Part shown: piece by piece, positions 17,066 through 25,641 of the stretch
How positions within the stretch are numbered: the stretch's first letter is position 1
How the letters are laid out: the number at the start of each line of letters is the position of its first letter
NCBI GenBank assembly: GCA_015233565.1
Contig: JADFXM010000020.1
Span: 56,692 to 120,691, forward strand
Source: Candidatus Rifleibacteriota bacterium
GTDB taxonomy: Bacteria > Muiribacteriota > Ozemobacteria > Ozemobacterales > Ozemobacteraceae
Length of the DNA stretch: 64,000 nucleotides
Reading direction: 5' to 3'
The notes under the pieces: generated by a model
What the model was told of the DNA's origin: nothing
Databases searched by the model: none
Seen by the model: the letters and a program-made list of their open reading frames with translations, nothing else
Position numbers and translations under genes: made by a program

Positions 17066-18084
17066 TTCTGCTTATTTTTTCTCTTCAAAGGAATTATCGC
17101 GCGGACAAACATCCCGGGTTTTAGGATATGATCCTTGTTTTCAACAGTAAATTGAGTTTTGGCATTTCGTGATTTGGAATCCACGAAAGGGGGAATCCTC
17201 TCAAGCGTTCCTGAAAAAGTCCTTCCAGGAAGAGAATCAACTGAAAATGTAGCAACCATTCCTTTTTCCAGTATTGGAAGAACGTGCTCAGGGCAATCCA
17301 CTGTAAAAAAAATCGGGTCAGTCTGGAAAAAGGTATAAATTGGAAGTTGTGCCGTAACGTAGCTTCCGGTGTCAGCGTTTCGAATCGCTACAGACCCGTC
17401 AAAGGGTGCTCTTAAAGTCGCATAATCAAGTTGAAGTTTTGCCATTTCCACCGCAGCTTTCTGCTGACGTATCTGTGCCTGCATAGCTTCCCGGTCCTCA
17501 ATTCTAGGTCCTTTATCAACAATGGCTTTTTGCTCTTTCGCAGCCATATACTGCGCCTGAGTGACAATCGCCCTCGCCTGAGCGGAGTCCAGATTGCTTT
17601 TTGGAGCCGCCCCTGATTCAAAAGAGTCCTTCGCCCTTTTTAAATCTATCTCGGCATTTTCCATGTTAGCTCTCGCTTGTCGCTCTTGCTCTTCAGCAGT
17701 TCGACGCTCCTCTGGTCTTGACCCCACTTCCATTTGTCTAAGTTTAGCTTGTAAAATTTCAAGCGCTGCTTCCGCCTGTTCAACTGCAAGTTCGAAATCA
17801 CGCTTTTCAAGCTCTGCAAGAGTAGCGCCCTTTGCAGCCTCATCTCCTGGAAACAAGGGTACTGTAGCCAGCCTTCCAGCCACTTTTGTGCCAAGCGACA
17901 CCCAGTGAATCGCAACAGCTTCCCCGACAAGTTCTTCAGTGCCAAGTTTTTCTTCAGAGGCTTCAGAAGAACTGGCAACTATTTCAGCAGATTGAATGTC
18001 GGGTGTATTTTTCGCCCAGACCGGCAAAGATAAAAAACTGGTGATAAAAGTTGAAAAAATGATCGTTATTAAAAAATTCCTCAT
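17062..18084 (-). CDS. RND efflux membrane fusion protein (periplasmic adaptor)
   Basis: A 340-residue HlyD/AcrA-type adaptor. A signal peptide (residues about 1-24, ending VWA) is followed by a first lipoyl half (about 60-95), a long coiled-coil hairpin of Glu/Ala/Gln-rich heptads (about 95-200), the second lipoyl half and a beta-barrel domain (DGSVAIRNADTGSYVTAQLP onward). The adaptor bridges the inner-membrane pump and TolC. It is the last gene of the operon, 3 nt after the TolC-family gene; pump-outer channel-adaptor is less common than adaptor-first. The N-terminal 35 residues after the signal peptide are acidic and Ser-rich. Substrate cannot be told. Confidence 0.9.
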   Translation of the reverse strand: MRNFLITIIFSTFITSFLSLPVWAKNTPDIQSAEIVASSSEASEEKLGTEELVGEAVAIHWVSLGTKVAGRLATVPLFPGDEAAKGATLAELEKRDFELAVEQAEAALEILQAKLRQMEVGSRPEERRTAEEQERQARANMENAEIDLKRAKDSFESGAAPKSNLDSAQARAIVTQAQYMAAKEQKAIVDKGPRIEDREAMQAQIRQQKAAVEMAKLQLDYATLRAPFDGSVAIRNADTGSYVTAQLPIYTFFQTDPIFFTVDCPEHVLPILEKGMVATFSVDSLPGRTFSGTLERIPPFVDSKSRNAKTQFTVENKDHILKPGMFVRAIIPLKRKNKQN

Positions 18085-18087
18085 AAT

Positions 18088-19716
18088 TTATTTTCCATCC
18101 TTTTCTTTTTTCTTTTTGGCAAAGGTGCCTGGTGTTAAACCCAATGCTTTTTCAAATTGTGCCACCGCAACTGCCCTGTCTCGGAGCGCCTGGTATTTCA
18201 AAGTTCTGGCTTGAGTCAAAGCTAATTGAGCGTCAAGAGTGTCCAGGGAAGTTTTTGATCCATTTTTAAAACCAATTTCTGCAATATTTAAAGCTTCTCG
18301 AGCTTGCTCAACATTTTTTTCCTGAGAAGCCAACACTTCAAATGATTCTTCCAGAGCAGAAATCGCTTTTTCCAACTCAACAAACAAAGTAGAAAGAGCC
18401 GCTTCGTGTTGTACCATGGTCTGTTGGTATTTTGCCCCAGCTTCCTGAGTCTGAGCCTTCGTTAATCCGGAATCTAGAAAAGGGAAGACTAAACCGACCT
18501 GGGTTGTCTCCTGCTTTCTATAATCACCATAAGGCTGATGGCCACCCCGGTCAAGCCCAAATGACCGTGAAATCTGAAGATAAGGCTGGAGATTTTTTCG
18601 GATTGTTTCCATGGAGTATTTTGCCCCTTCGACTGCAGCAATCGAACCTTTCAAATCCGGTCTGTTCTCGATCGCCATATTCAAAGCTTTTTCTTCATCA
18701 AGTGGAAGATCAGGAGGAAGCTCTTCCGGAAGCCAGCCATCAATAGTAGGGTTTGACCTTGGATCGAGCCCGAGATAGTTTAAAAGGTCCTTCATACTGG
18801 TTGAATATAAATGAGTTGCTTTGATTAATTGGGGTTTGGCAGAAGAAACCTGTACTCCTGCGCGAAGCAGGTCAAATCGTGAAGTATCACCGGCGTTATA
18901 AAGTTTTCGGGTCTGCTCAAGGTGGAGATTCAGTTGGTCAACAGATTCGGATGCAACTTTTATCAATCTTTGAGAAAGAATCAGGTCATAAAACAAACGC
19001 GTAACCTGAAAAGCAACTTCTATCTCAGATTGTTCCCGTGCTGCTTCCGCAAATCTCAGATTTGCCTCAGCACCATTTTTTTGAGCTCTGTAACGCCCAA
19101 ATGTCTGAAGCGTTTCAGAAATGGTTACATCTTGAGAATCTTCTTTTATTCCTGATAAAGAATTTCCTGAATCCAGTGATTTAGCCTGGATTATGGAAAG
19201 ATTTGCAGTCGGCAATTGACTTGCCCAAACTTGATTCATTTTGGCTTTGGCAGCAATAGCTTGAAATCGGCTTTGTCGATTATCACGGTTCTCATTTATT
19301 GCTATTGCAAGACAATCATCAAGTGTTAATACTTTCGGAGCAGGTTTGAAAACAACTTTGGAAGACTTGTACAAAACAGTTGGATTAGAAGCCGCCTGAG
19401 CAGAAAGCGATCTTGTGAAAGAGGCTGCTTTTATAGAAAAAGAAAGTGAGATTGAGGCAATTTTAGGTGAAATTGGGGTTGTTGTCGAAGCAATTGCCTG
19501 AGATGCAATACTAGCCGCAAATGAGGTATTTTGAAAAGTTGGAGAGGACAGAGAGGATAAAAGAGGTGGCTCTGATTTCATTTGGGCTGAATTAACATTT
19601 GGGCCTGAAAAAGCTTTTGCTTTCAAAAAAGTTGCGTCAGAAGCAGTCTGAGCTGAAAGTAAAGTTGAAAAATAAACTAAAAATGCCACCCAAATCAAGA
19701 TTTTATTTCGAGTCAT
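18088..19716 (-). CDS. TolC-family outer membrane efflux protein
   Basis: A 542-residue protein with a signal peptide (about 1-22) and a TolC core from about residue 130 to the end: it begins LTLDDCLAIAINENRDNRQS and holds two repeats of long amphipathic helices typical of the trimeric channel. The start is the ATG at 19716, not the earlier frame opening, because AAGGAGG lies at about 19723-19729. Its 5' end overlaps the pump gene by 14 nt. An unusual feature is residues about 25-125, which are a Ser/Ala/Thr-rich, low-complexity stretch with no resemblance to TolC; it may be an exposed linker or a decayed region. Confidence 0.9.
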   Translation of the reverse strand: MTRNKILIWVAFLVYFSTLLSAQTASDATFLKAKAFSGPNVNSAQMKSEPPLLSSLSSPTFQNTSFAASIASQAIASTTTPISPKIASISLSFSIKAASFTRSLSAQAASNPTVLYKSSKVVFKPAPKVLTLDDCLAIAINENRDNRQSRFQAIAAKAKMNQVWASQLPTANLSIIQAKSLDSGNSLSGIKEDSQDVTISETLQTFGRYRAQKNGAEANLRFAEAAREQSEIEVAFQVTRLFYDLILSQRLIKVASESVDQLNLHLEQTRKLYNAGDTSRFDLLRAGVQVSSAKPQLIKATHLYSTSMKDLLNYLGLDPRSNPTIDGWLPEELPPDLPLDEEKALNMAIENRPDLKGSIAAVEGAKYSMETIRKNLQPYLQISRSFGLDRGGHQPYGDYRKQETTQVGLVFPFLDSGLTKAQTQEAGAKYQQTMVQHEAALSTLFVELEKAISALEESFEVLASQEKNVEQAREALNIAEIGFKNGSKTSLDTLDAQLALTQARTLKYQALRDRAVAVAQFEKALGLTPGTFAKKKKEKDGK

Positions 19717-22700
19717 GGTTCTCCCTCCTTTGAGGTGCAGGAATTTTCTTTTTGACCCACACCACAAAATCGTCGAATAGTGTATAAGCAACTGGAGTAA
19801 TAAGCAGTGTAATCAAAAGGCAAAGGGTTTGCCCTCCAATGATCACTATGGCCATTGATGCTCTTGTTGCCGCTCCCGGTCCTTTTCCCATCGCCAGCGG
19901 AAGCATCCCGGCTACAAGAGTAACAGTGGTCATTAATATTGGTCGCAGACGGGCGTGATTCGCTTCGAGAACAGCCTTGTCACGCTCCATTCCGCGTTCA
20001 CGAAGTGTATTCGTATAATCAATCTGAAGAATAGCGTTTTTCTTTACTATTCCGAAGAGCATGAACAAACCAAGTGCAGAATAAACATTGAGTGTGCTCT
20101 TCCATAAAAGCAGTGATATTAAAGCGAAGGGGATTGAAAGTGGCAGTGACAACATTATTGTAAGAGGATGCAGAAAACTTTCAAATTGTGAAGCAAGAAT
20201 CATATACATGAAAATTGCACTCATCAGAAAAGCCTTTATAAAACCCTCTTTGGTCCTATCCATTTCTTTGGCTTTATTATCAAAACTGTATGTGTAATCC
20301 GGTGTCATTCCAACTTCAGCAATGGCCTGCCGAACCGCTAGGTTTCCTTCTCCCAGACCTCGATCCTTAGCTAGATTTACGTTGAAACTAATGCTTCTCT
20401 GACGATCAGTGCGATTGATTTGTGCTGGCCCGAATCGCTTAGTGACTGAAGCTATCTGATCAAGGCGAACCATATCCCCGGTTGGAGTGGGAAAAGAAAT
20501 GCGTGAAATATTCTCCAGATCCGCACGATCCTGCTGGCGCAACCGAATACGCACTTCAAAAAGTTCATCTTTATCCTGAAACCTGGTGATTTGATCCACT
20601 CCCCCGATCAAAGTTCTTAACGCTTGAAAAACGCTATCCATACTTAATCCTACTTTGAAAGCTTTATTGTGATCCACTACAACATGAATTTCCGGTTTTC
20701 GATCAATAAAGGTGGAATTTACGCTTCCAAACATTGGATTCTTCCGAAGTAGCTCGACCAGCTTGTCCACATAAACGTTTATTTGATCCAGGTCAGGGCC
20801 CTGGATATTACAACGAATGTCTTGCTTTCCACCTCCCATGATTTGAGGTCCTTCAGGTGAAACTGATGGTCTAAAAGCTTGATATTCTTTCATAATTTTT
20901 CTAGCTTCAGCAATGGAATCAAAAAGCGTGAATTTCCTTTCCTCCAATGGAACTAGCTGTAAAAAAATGCTTGCGCTATTTACTGTTGTATCTCCACCCT
21001 CTCCGATTGAGCTGTAAATGTGTTTTATACCAGGCAATTTAGCTATTTTTGCTTCGACTTCATTGAGAATTTTCGTAGTACCATCTATTGAACAACCTTC
21101 GTCAGTTCGAAAACTGATCGAATATTCACTCGTATCATCAGGAGGTAAAAAATCGGTTCTGGTCTGATCATACATAGGTTTCAAAGCCACCAAACACAAA
21201 ACTGCAGCAAGAATGATCACCCACCTTCTACGTAAGGAAAAGCGCAGAATGCTCCCGTAGAAACGATCAATGATTTTATAAAACCACGATTCCTTGCTCT
21301 CACCGCTTCCAAAAGCAAATTTAAATTGAAATAATATTGAACAAAGCATCGGAGTAAGCGTAAATGAGACAAAAATGGAAACCAAAATTGAAAATGCGAT
21401 CGTTAAACCATAGTTGTTAAGAAGGTTTCCAATAATCCCACTCATGAATGCAACTGGAACGAAAATGACTGCCAAAGAAAGACTTGTTGCCATAACAGCA
21501 AGATAAATTTCAGCAGTCGCTTCAATTGCTGCTGTTACTGCATCACTTTTTAATTCTTCCATGTGGCGGAAAATATTTTCCAACACTACAATCGCATCAT
21601 CGATAACTATTCCTATGGCAAGTGTTAACCCTAACATTGTCATATTATTCAAAGTGTATCCCATCATCCTCATGAAAAGAAATGTCGAAACGATGGAAAC
21701 TGGAATCGAAAACGCAGCAATCATTGTGGAAATTATATTTGCCATGAAAAGGTAAACAACCAACGAAGCCATAATGGCTCCCATGATGAGGTGAAAATTA
21801 ACTTCATGAATCGAAGCTTTTATGAATGCTGATTGGTCCCGTATTGGAACAATCTGGAAGTCTTTTGGGAAAACCTTTTTCAGCTCATCCAATCGCTGAT
21901 TTACTCTTTCAATTACTTCAAGAGTGTTATTACCAGTCTGTTTCTGAATTATCAACGCCAAACAGGTTTTGCCGTCAAGACGGGCTAATGATCGTGGTTC
22001 TTCCTCCCCATCAATGACCGTTCCAAGTTCTGCAATACGCACTGGTGCACTTTTGAGGGGAGTAACAATTAAATCCGCAAATAATTTTGGATCGGTTACT
22101 TTCCCCATATTTCTGAGAACAAATTCTTTGTCACCATTCGTAATGTTTCCCCCCGGTACCTCTATATTCTGATTTTTCAAGGCATCTTTTACTTGTGATG
22201 CGGAAATCCCAAATGAAGACAGCCGTTTGGAATCAAGAACAATTTGAATTTCACGGTTTCGGGCGCCTACCAATTGTGTGGCACCCACTCCGTCAATTGT
22301 CTCGAGGGGCTCAACTATACGTTTCTTAACGAAAAAAGAAAGATCTTTAATTGGCATCTTCGAGGAGATAATATAAGTAATAATCGGTGCAGCATCAGGA
22401 TCAATTTTTGTAATAGTTGGCGGAAGAAGTTCGGTCGGAAGATTTTTTATTATTTGTCCAACTTTGTCACGAACCTCCTGAGCTCCTACGTCAATATTTT
22501 TTTCCAATTGAAAGCGAACCATCACATTGGCACTACCGAACGAACATCTTGATGTGATTGTATCAATGCCCCCAATAGTATTGACAGCTTCCTCAATCAA
22601 TCTGGCAACCTCCATTTCCATTTCTTCGGGAGGAGCACCTGGCATTGATGCTTCAATTCTTACAACTGGGTAATCTACCTTTGGAAACAGGTCCAAACCC

Positions 22701-22795
22701 AGTTGTTGATACGAAAAAATCCCTAATACAACCAAACAGAGGTTCATCATTACAGTGAAAACCGGTCGTTTGACACATACTTCAGCTATATTCAT
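19703..22795 (-). CDS. RND-family efflux transporter permease (AcrB/HAE1 type)
   Basis: A 1030-residue inner-membrane pump with the full twelve-segment RND layout. It opens MNIAEVCVKRPVFTVMMNLC, the hallmark N-terminus. TM4 contains GIVIDDAIVVLEN with the proton-relay aspartates, and TM10 contains FGIVKKNAIL with the partner lysine. Two large periplasmic porter domains lie between TM1-2 and TM7-8. It exports hydrophobic compounds using the proton gradient together with the two genes that follow. Substrate specificity (drugs, metals or lipids) cannot be deduced; the CusA methionine pattern is not apparent, so HAE1 is favoured. No regulator is adjacent. Confidence 0.95.
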   Translation of the reverse strand: MNIAEVCVKRPVFTVMMNLCLVVLGIFSYQQLGLDLFPKVDYPVVRIEASMPGAPPEEMEMEVARLIEEAVNTIGGIDTITSRCSFGSANVMVRFQLEKNIDVGAQEVRDKVGQIIKNLPTELLPPTITKIDPDAAPIITYIISSKMPIKDLSFFVKKRIVEPLETIDGVGATQLVGARNREIQIVLDSKRLSSFGISASQVKDALKNQNIEVPGGNITNGDKEFVLRNMGKVTDPKLFADLIVTPLKSAPVRIAELGTVIDGEEEPRSLARLDGKTCLALIIQKQTGNNTLEVIERVNQRLDELKKVFPKDFQIVPIRDQSAFIKASIHEVNFHLIMGAIMASLVVYLFMANIISTMIAAFSIPVSIVSTFLFMRMMGYTLNNMTMLGLTLAIGIVIDDAIVVLENIFRHMEELKSDAVTAAIEATAEIYLAVMATSLSLAVIFVPVAFMSGIIGNLLNNYGLTIAFSILVSIFVSFTLTPMLCSILFQFKFAFGSGESKESWFYKIIDRFYGSILRFSLRRRWVIILAAVLCLVALKPMYDQTRTDFLPPDDTSEYSISFRTDEGCSIDGTTKILNEVEAKIAKLPGIKHIYSSIGEGGDTTVNSASIFLQLVPLEERKFTLFDSIAEARKIMKEYQAFRPSVSPEGPQIMGGGKQDIRCNIQGPDLDQINVYVDKLVELLRKNPMFGSVNSTFIDRKPEIHVVVDHNKAFKVGLSMDSVFQALRTLIGGVDQITRFQDKDELFEVRIRLRQQDRADLENISRISFPTPTGDMVRLDQIASVTKRFGPAQINRTDRQRSISFNVNLAKDRGLGEGNLAVRQAIAEVGMTPDYTYSFDNKAKEMDRTKEGFIKAFLMSAIFMYMILASQFESFLHPLTIMLSLPLSIPFALISLLLWKSTLNVYSALGLFMLFGIVKKNAILQIDYTNTLRERGMERDKAVLEANHARLRPILMTTVTLVAGMLPLAMGKGPGAATRASMAIVIIGGQTLCLLITLLITPVAYTLFDDFVVWVKKKIPAPQRRENHDSK

Positions 22796-23391
22796 GCGTG
22801 TTTGCCTTTACTTTTCCAGAATTTCCGAAGATCATTCAATCCGTGGAGTTTCTTGCAAAAATACAAATTTGCCGTTTTTGAAAAATCGCCCAATAACCGT
22901 AAAGATTAATTTTTTAAACCAAAGTGAGCAACTTCTTTCTCATATTGCAATATTCCAAAAACATTATTTGCACTGAATTTCTTCATTTTCAGCACAATTT
23001 GCACAATTTTAAATATAGAAGGCCTTTGAAAAAAACAGTGGCGATTATATCATTTTACTTCCATGAGTGCAATGCTTGGCAATTTTTTTTGAAAGCACGC
23101 TCGGTTTCATGTTTAATTCAACTCCGCTCATCGACCTGATTTTGTCGGTTAAATTGAATCAAGACGTCGCTAGGGGAAAATCGGAATCACTCGGTTTGTT
23201 ATCAAAGACAGGCTTTTACTCTGTTTTTAAATTGTACCAAAGGAAACAATGAATTCTTTTTATATTTTTTTTTCAACTTTTCAAACTGGTTTATTCCATT
23301 TGACAAACCACAAGACTAGCTTGGGCAAGTTGCAGTTAATCAACTCTTAAACAACTATAGATTATCGAATGGAAATAAAAAAAATTAGCAT
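22796..23391. other. Intergenic region between the RND operon and the C25 peptidase
   Basis: An A+T-rich divergent spacer of about 600 nt. Open frames here show no coding-like composition. It contains a degenerate copy of a palindromic repeat core at 23117-23136 (TTCAACTCCGCTCATCGACC, compare 57128-57153). The promoter of the efflux operon must lie in its left part but I cannot place it with confidence. Confidence 0.5.
23117..23136. repeat. Degenerate TCGACTCCGCTCA-type repeat
   Basis: TTCAACTCCGCTCATCGACC differs at two positions from the second half of the element at 57128-57153 (TTCGACTCCGCTCAACGACC). The left arm is lost here. I take it as an old copy of the same dispersed repeat family. 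Confidence 0.5.
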
Positions 23392-23420
23392 TTTACATAA
23401 ATGGAATTAATGATTATAAT
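23392..23420 (+). promoter_or_regulatory. Sigma-70-type promoter for the C25 peptidase
   Basis: TTTACA at 23392-23397 and a perfect TATAAT at 23415-23420 are separated by 17 nt. It lies about 38 nt upstream of the start codon. AAGGAGG at 23443-23449 is 8 nt before the ATG at 23458, so the gene looks well transcribed and translated. Confidence 0.7.
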
Positions 23421-23457
23421 TAAAAAATGTATCTTATATTTTAAGGAGGAATGATTG

Positions 23458-25554
23458 ATGCGACGCTATTGTTCTTGGTTTTTGGTCGTAACAATGCTGG
23501 CTTGTACCAGCGCTTTTGCCGCTCCGATCGGAATCACTGTCAAAGCGACAAAAGGGTTCAACACAAACCTTGATGTAAAAGTTCCTGAAATTAAAATTCA
23601 AAAAACAGACGTCCTTGGAAAACCTGCTAATTCTGTTTTTATTCCAAATGCCGGAGTCACTTTTGAAAAGAATGCTCCCGAACTTCCATTTTTAAGCACC
23701 CTATTGATGATCGACCCTCAAGCTAAACCTGAATTGAAGATCGATAAAGGGCAACCTGAAACCGTTTCTCTAGATGCTCCAGTCGTTCCAAGTAAAGGAA
23801 ATTTTACAAGAGATATCGATCCTCAAACTGTCCCTTATGTTTATGGCAATCAGTATAAAAAAGATGAATGGTATCCAAAAGATTCCCAAATTGTTACCAT
23901 AGAAGCACCCTTTATTTTCCGCGATATACGCGGTGTTAGATTGATGATTCAACCAGTACAATACAATCCTGTTAAGAACCAAATTCGAATTTACAGAAAT
24001 TTAGAAATAAGTGTCAACAAAGGATCTCCAGACACCAGAAATACTCTGTCAGCCACCCGAATCAGCAAATTCTTTGAACCCATCTACCAAAATACATTCC
24101 TTAATTTCAATCAGGTTTCCACACGTCTCCCCAGATTGAATGAAAATGGCAGACTATTGGTCATTACTTATGATTCGTTTGCAAAAGCTCTTGAACCCTT
24201 TATTGCCTGGAAACAAAAAAGCGGCATTACTGTAAAAACAGTTACCACAAGCGAAATATTAGCCGCTAGCCTTGAAACCCCAACCACTGGAACCCCCTCT
24301 ACAACGCTCAGAGATGGCAATGCGCTTGCCACCCCTACCACCACTTTAACGGCCAATCAAATTAAAGCTTTCATCCAAAAGGAATATGATCTTGGTGGTT
24401 TAACTCACATCATTCTTGTTGGTGATGCTGAGCAAATTCCTACCCTCAAAGGTGTTAAAGAATCGGCTGATTCCGACCCCTGCTATACCAAGCTCGCCGG
24501 AAATGATGATGTTCCTGATTGTATTATTAGCCGAATTTCAGCAACAACTTCTGATGAAGTCGCTTACCAGGTTGCCAAATTCGTAAATTACGAACAATTT
24601 CCTGAAACAGGAGCCAGCGCTACCTGGTATCTAAATGCCATGGGAATCGCAAGCAACCAAGGAAGCCCCACAGATTTTCAAAGAGCCGAATGGCTTAGAA
24701 ACGGACTAATGGGCATTGCCTCTGGCGCAACCTCTACAGCCACTCTTGATGATTCAAGAAAACGCATTTTCGCATCCGTCGACCAGAATTATGATCCGAA
24801 AACCAACAAGAACATTGTCGCAGACGGAATCAACCAAGGCCGCAGTCTGATAAACTACATCGGACACGGAAGTTCAAACATGTGGGTCACCACCGGTTTC
24901 AACAATAATGATTGCAATACTCTCTTGAAAAATGGCTGGAGAATGCCAATTATTTGGAGTGTTGCGTGTGTTAATGGATCATTTGTCGGAAAAACCTGTT
25001 TCTGTGAAGCTTTTATGAGAACAGGAAACATTGACAAACCAGCCGGTGCAGTTGCAATGTTTGGGGCCTCCACAAACATGGAATGGGTCCCTCCCTGCAT
25101 TGTTCAAAGCGAAATCAACCTGAACTACATTGTTAAAGAAACTTACAAAACCGTTGGCGGCCTTGCAATGAATGGAATCATGAAAGGTCTCGAAGAATAC
25201 GGAACTGACCCCAAAGGCAGCGGCGTCATGATGCTTGAACAATGGCACCTCTTTGGAGACGCAACACTCCTGGTTCGCTTCGCACCTCCCACCAATGTAA
25301 CAGTTACTCCACAAGTCGTGAAAAGTTTTGATCACAATGTCGTCAATATATCAGCCCTCAACTCATCAGGAAAACCCGTTGAAGGAGCAAGAGTCACCGT
25401 TTACACACCAAAATTCGAAACCGTCCTACAAGCTGTTACCAACAACGATGGCCAGGCAGTTATTACCCTTCCACCAGAATTTGGTACCGAAGGATATTTA
25501 ACAATCACCGGCAACAATGTTGTTCCAGTGGTTGATCAAAAATTAACTTTCTGA
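23458..25554 (+). CDS. Secreted C25-family (gingipain-like) cysteine peptidase
   Basis: A 698-residue exported protein. A signal peptide (about 1-22, ending AFA) is followed by a propeptide-like beta region (about 23-215), a caspase-like C25 catalytic domain (about 220-600) and a C-terminal immunoglobulin-like domain (about 615-698) with an NSSGKPVEGARVTVYT segment. The catalytic dyad is visible as H470 in YIGHGSSNMW and C504 in SVACVNG. Gingipain-type peptidases cut after Arg or Lys and are often displayed on the surface. The frame opens with TTG at 23455, but ATG at 23458 is better spaced from the AAGGAGG site. No type IX sorting domain is evident. Confidence 0.88.
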   Translation: MRRYCSWFLVVTMLACTSAFAAPIGITVKATKGFNTNLDVKVPEIKIQKTDVLGKPANSVFIPNAGVTFEKNAPELPFLSTLLMIDPQAKPELKIDKGQPETVSLDAPVVPSKGNFTRDIDPQTVPYVYGNQYKKDEWYPKDSQIVTIEAPFIFRDIRGVRLMIQPVQYNPVKNQIRIYRNLEISVNKGSPDTRNTLSATRISKFFEPIYQNTFLNFNQVSTRLPRLNENGRLLVITYDSFAKALEPFIAWKQKSGITVKTVTTSEILAASLETPTTGTPSTTLRDGNALATPTTTLTANQIKAFIQKEYDLGGLTHIILVGDAEQIPTLKGVKESADSDPCYTKLAGNDDVPDCIISRISATTSDEVAYQVAKFVNYEQFPETGASATWYLNAMGIASNQGSPTDFQRAEWLRNGLMGIASGATSTATLDDSRKRIFASVDQNYDPKTNKNIVADGINQGRSLINYIGHGSSNMWVTTGFNNNDCNTLLKNGWRMPIIWSVACVNGSFVGKTCFCEAFMRTGNIDKPAGAVAMFGASTNMEWVPPCIVQSEINLNYIVKETYKTVGGLAMNGIMKGLEEYGTDPKGSGVMMLEQWHLFGDATLLVRFAPPTNVTVTPQVVKSFDHNVVNISALNSSGKPVEGARVTVYTPKFETVLQAVTNNDGQAVITLPPEFGTEGYLTITGNNVVPVVDQKLTF

Positions 25555-25568
25555 TTTCCCGGTAGTTT

Positions 25569-25613
25569 AAAAAACCTCACAAATCGCTTTATTAGCGGCT
25601 TGTGAGGTTTTTT
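25569..25613. terminator. Bidirectional rho-independent terminator
   Basis: AAAAAACCTCACAA (25569-25582) pairs with TTGTGAGGTTTTTT (25600-25613), with a nested CGCT/AGCG pairing in the loop. The T run on one side and the A run on the other let it end both the C25 gene from the left and the M16 gene from the right. Confidence 0.92.
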
Positions 25614-25641
25614 GTTACTTATGCAATTATGCAACGGTGTT

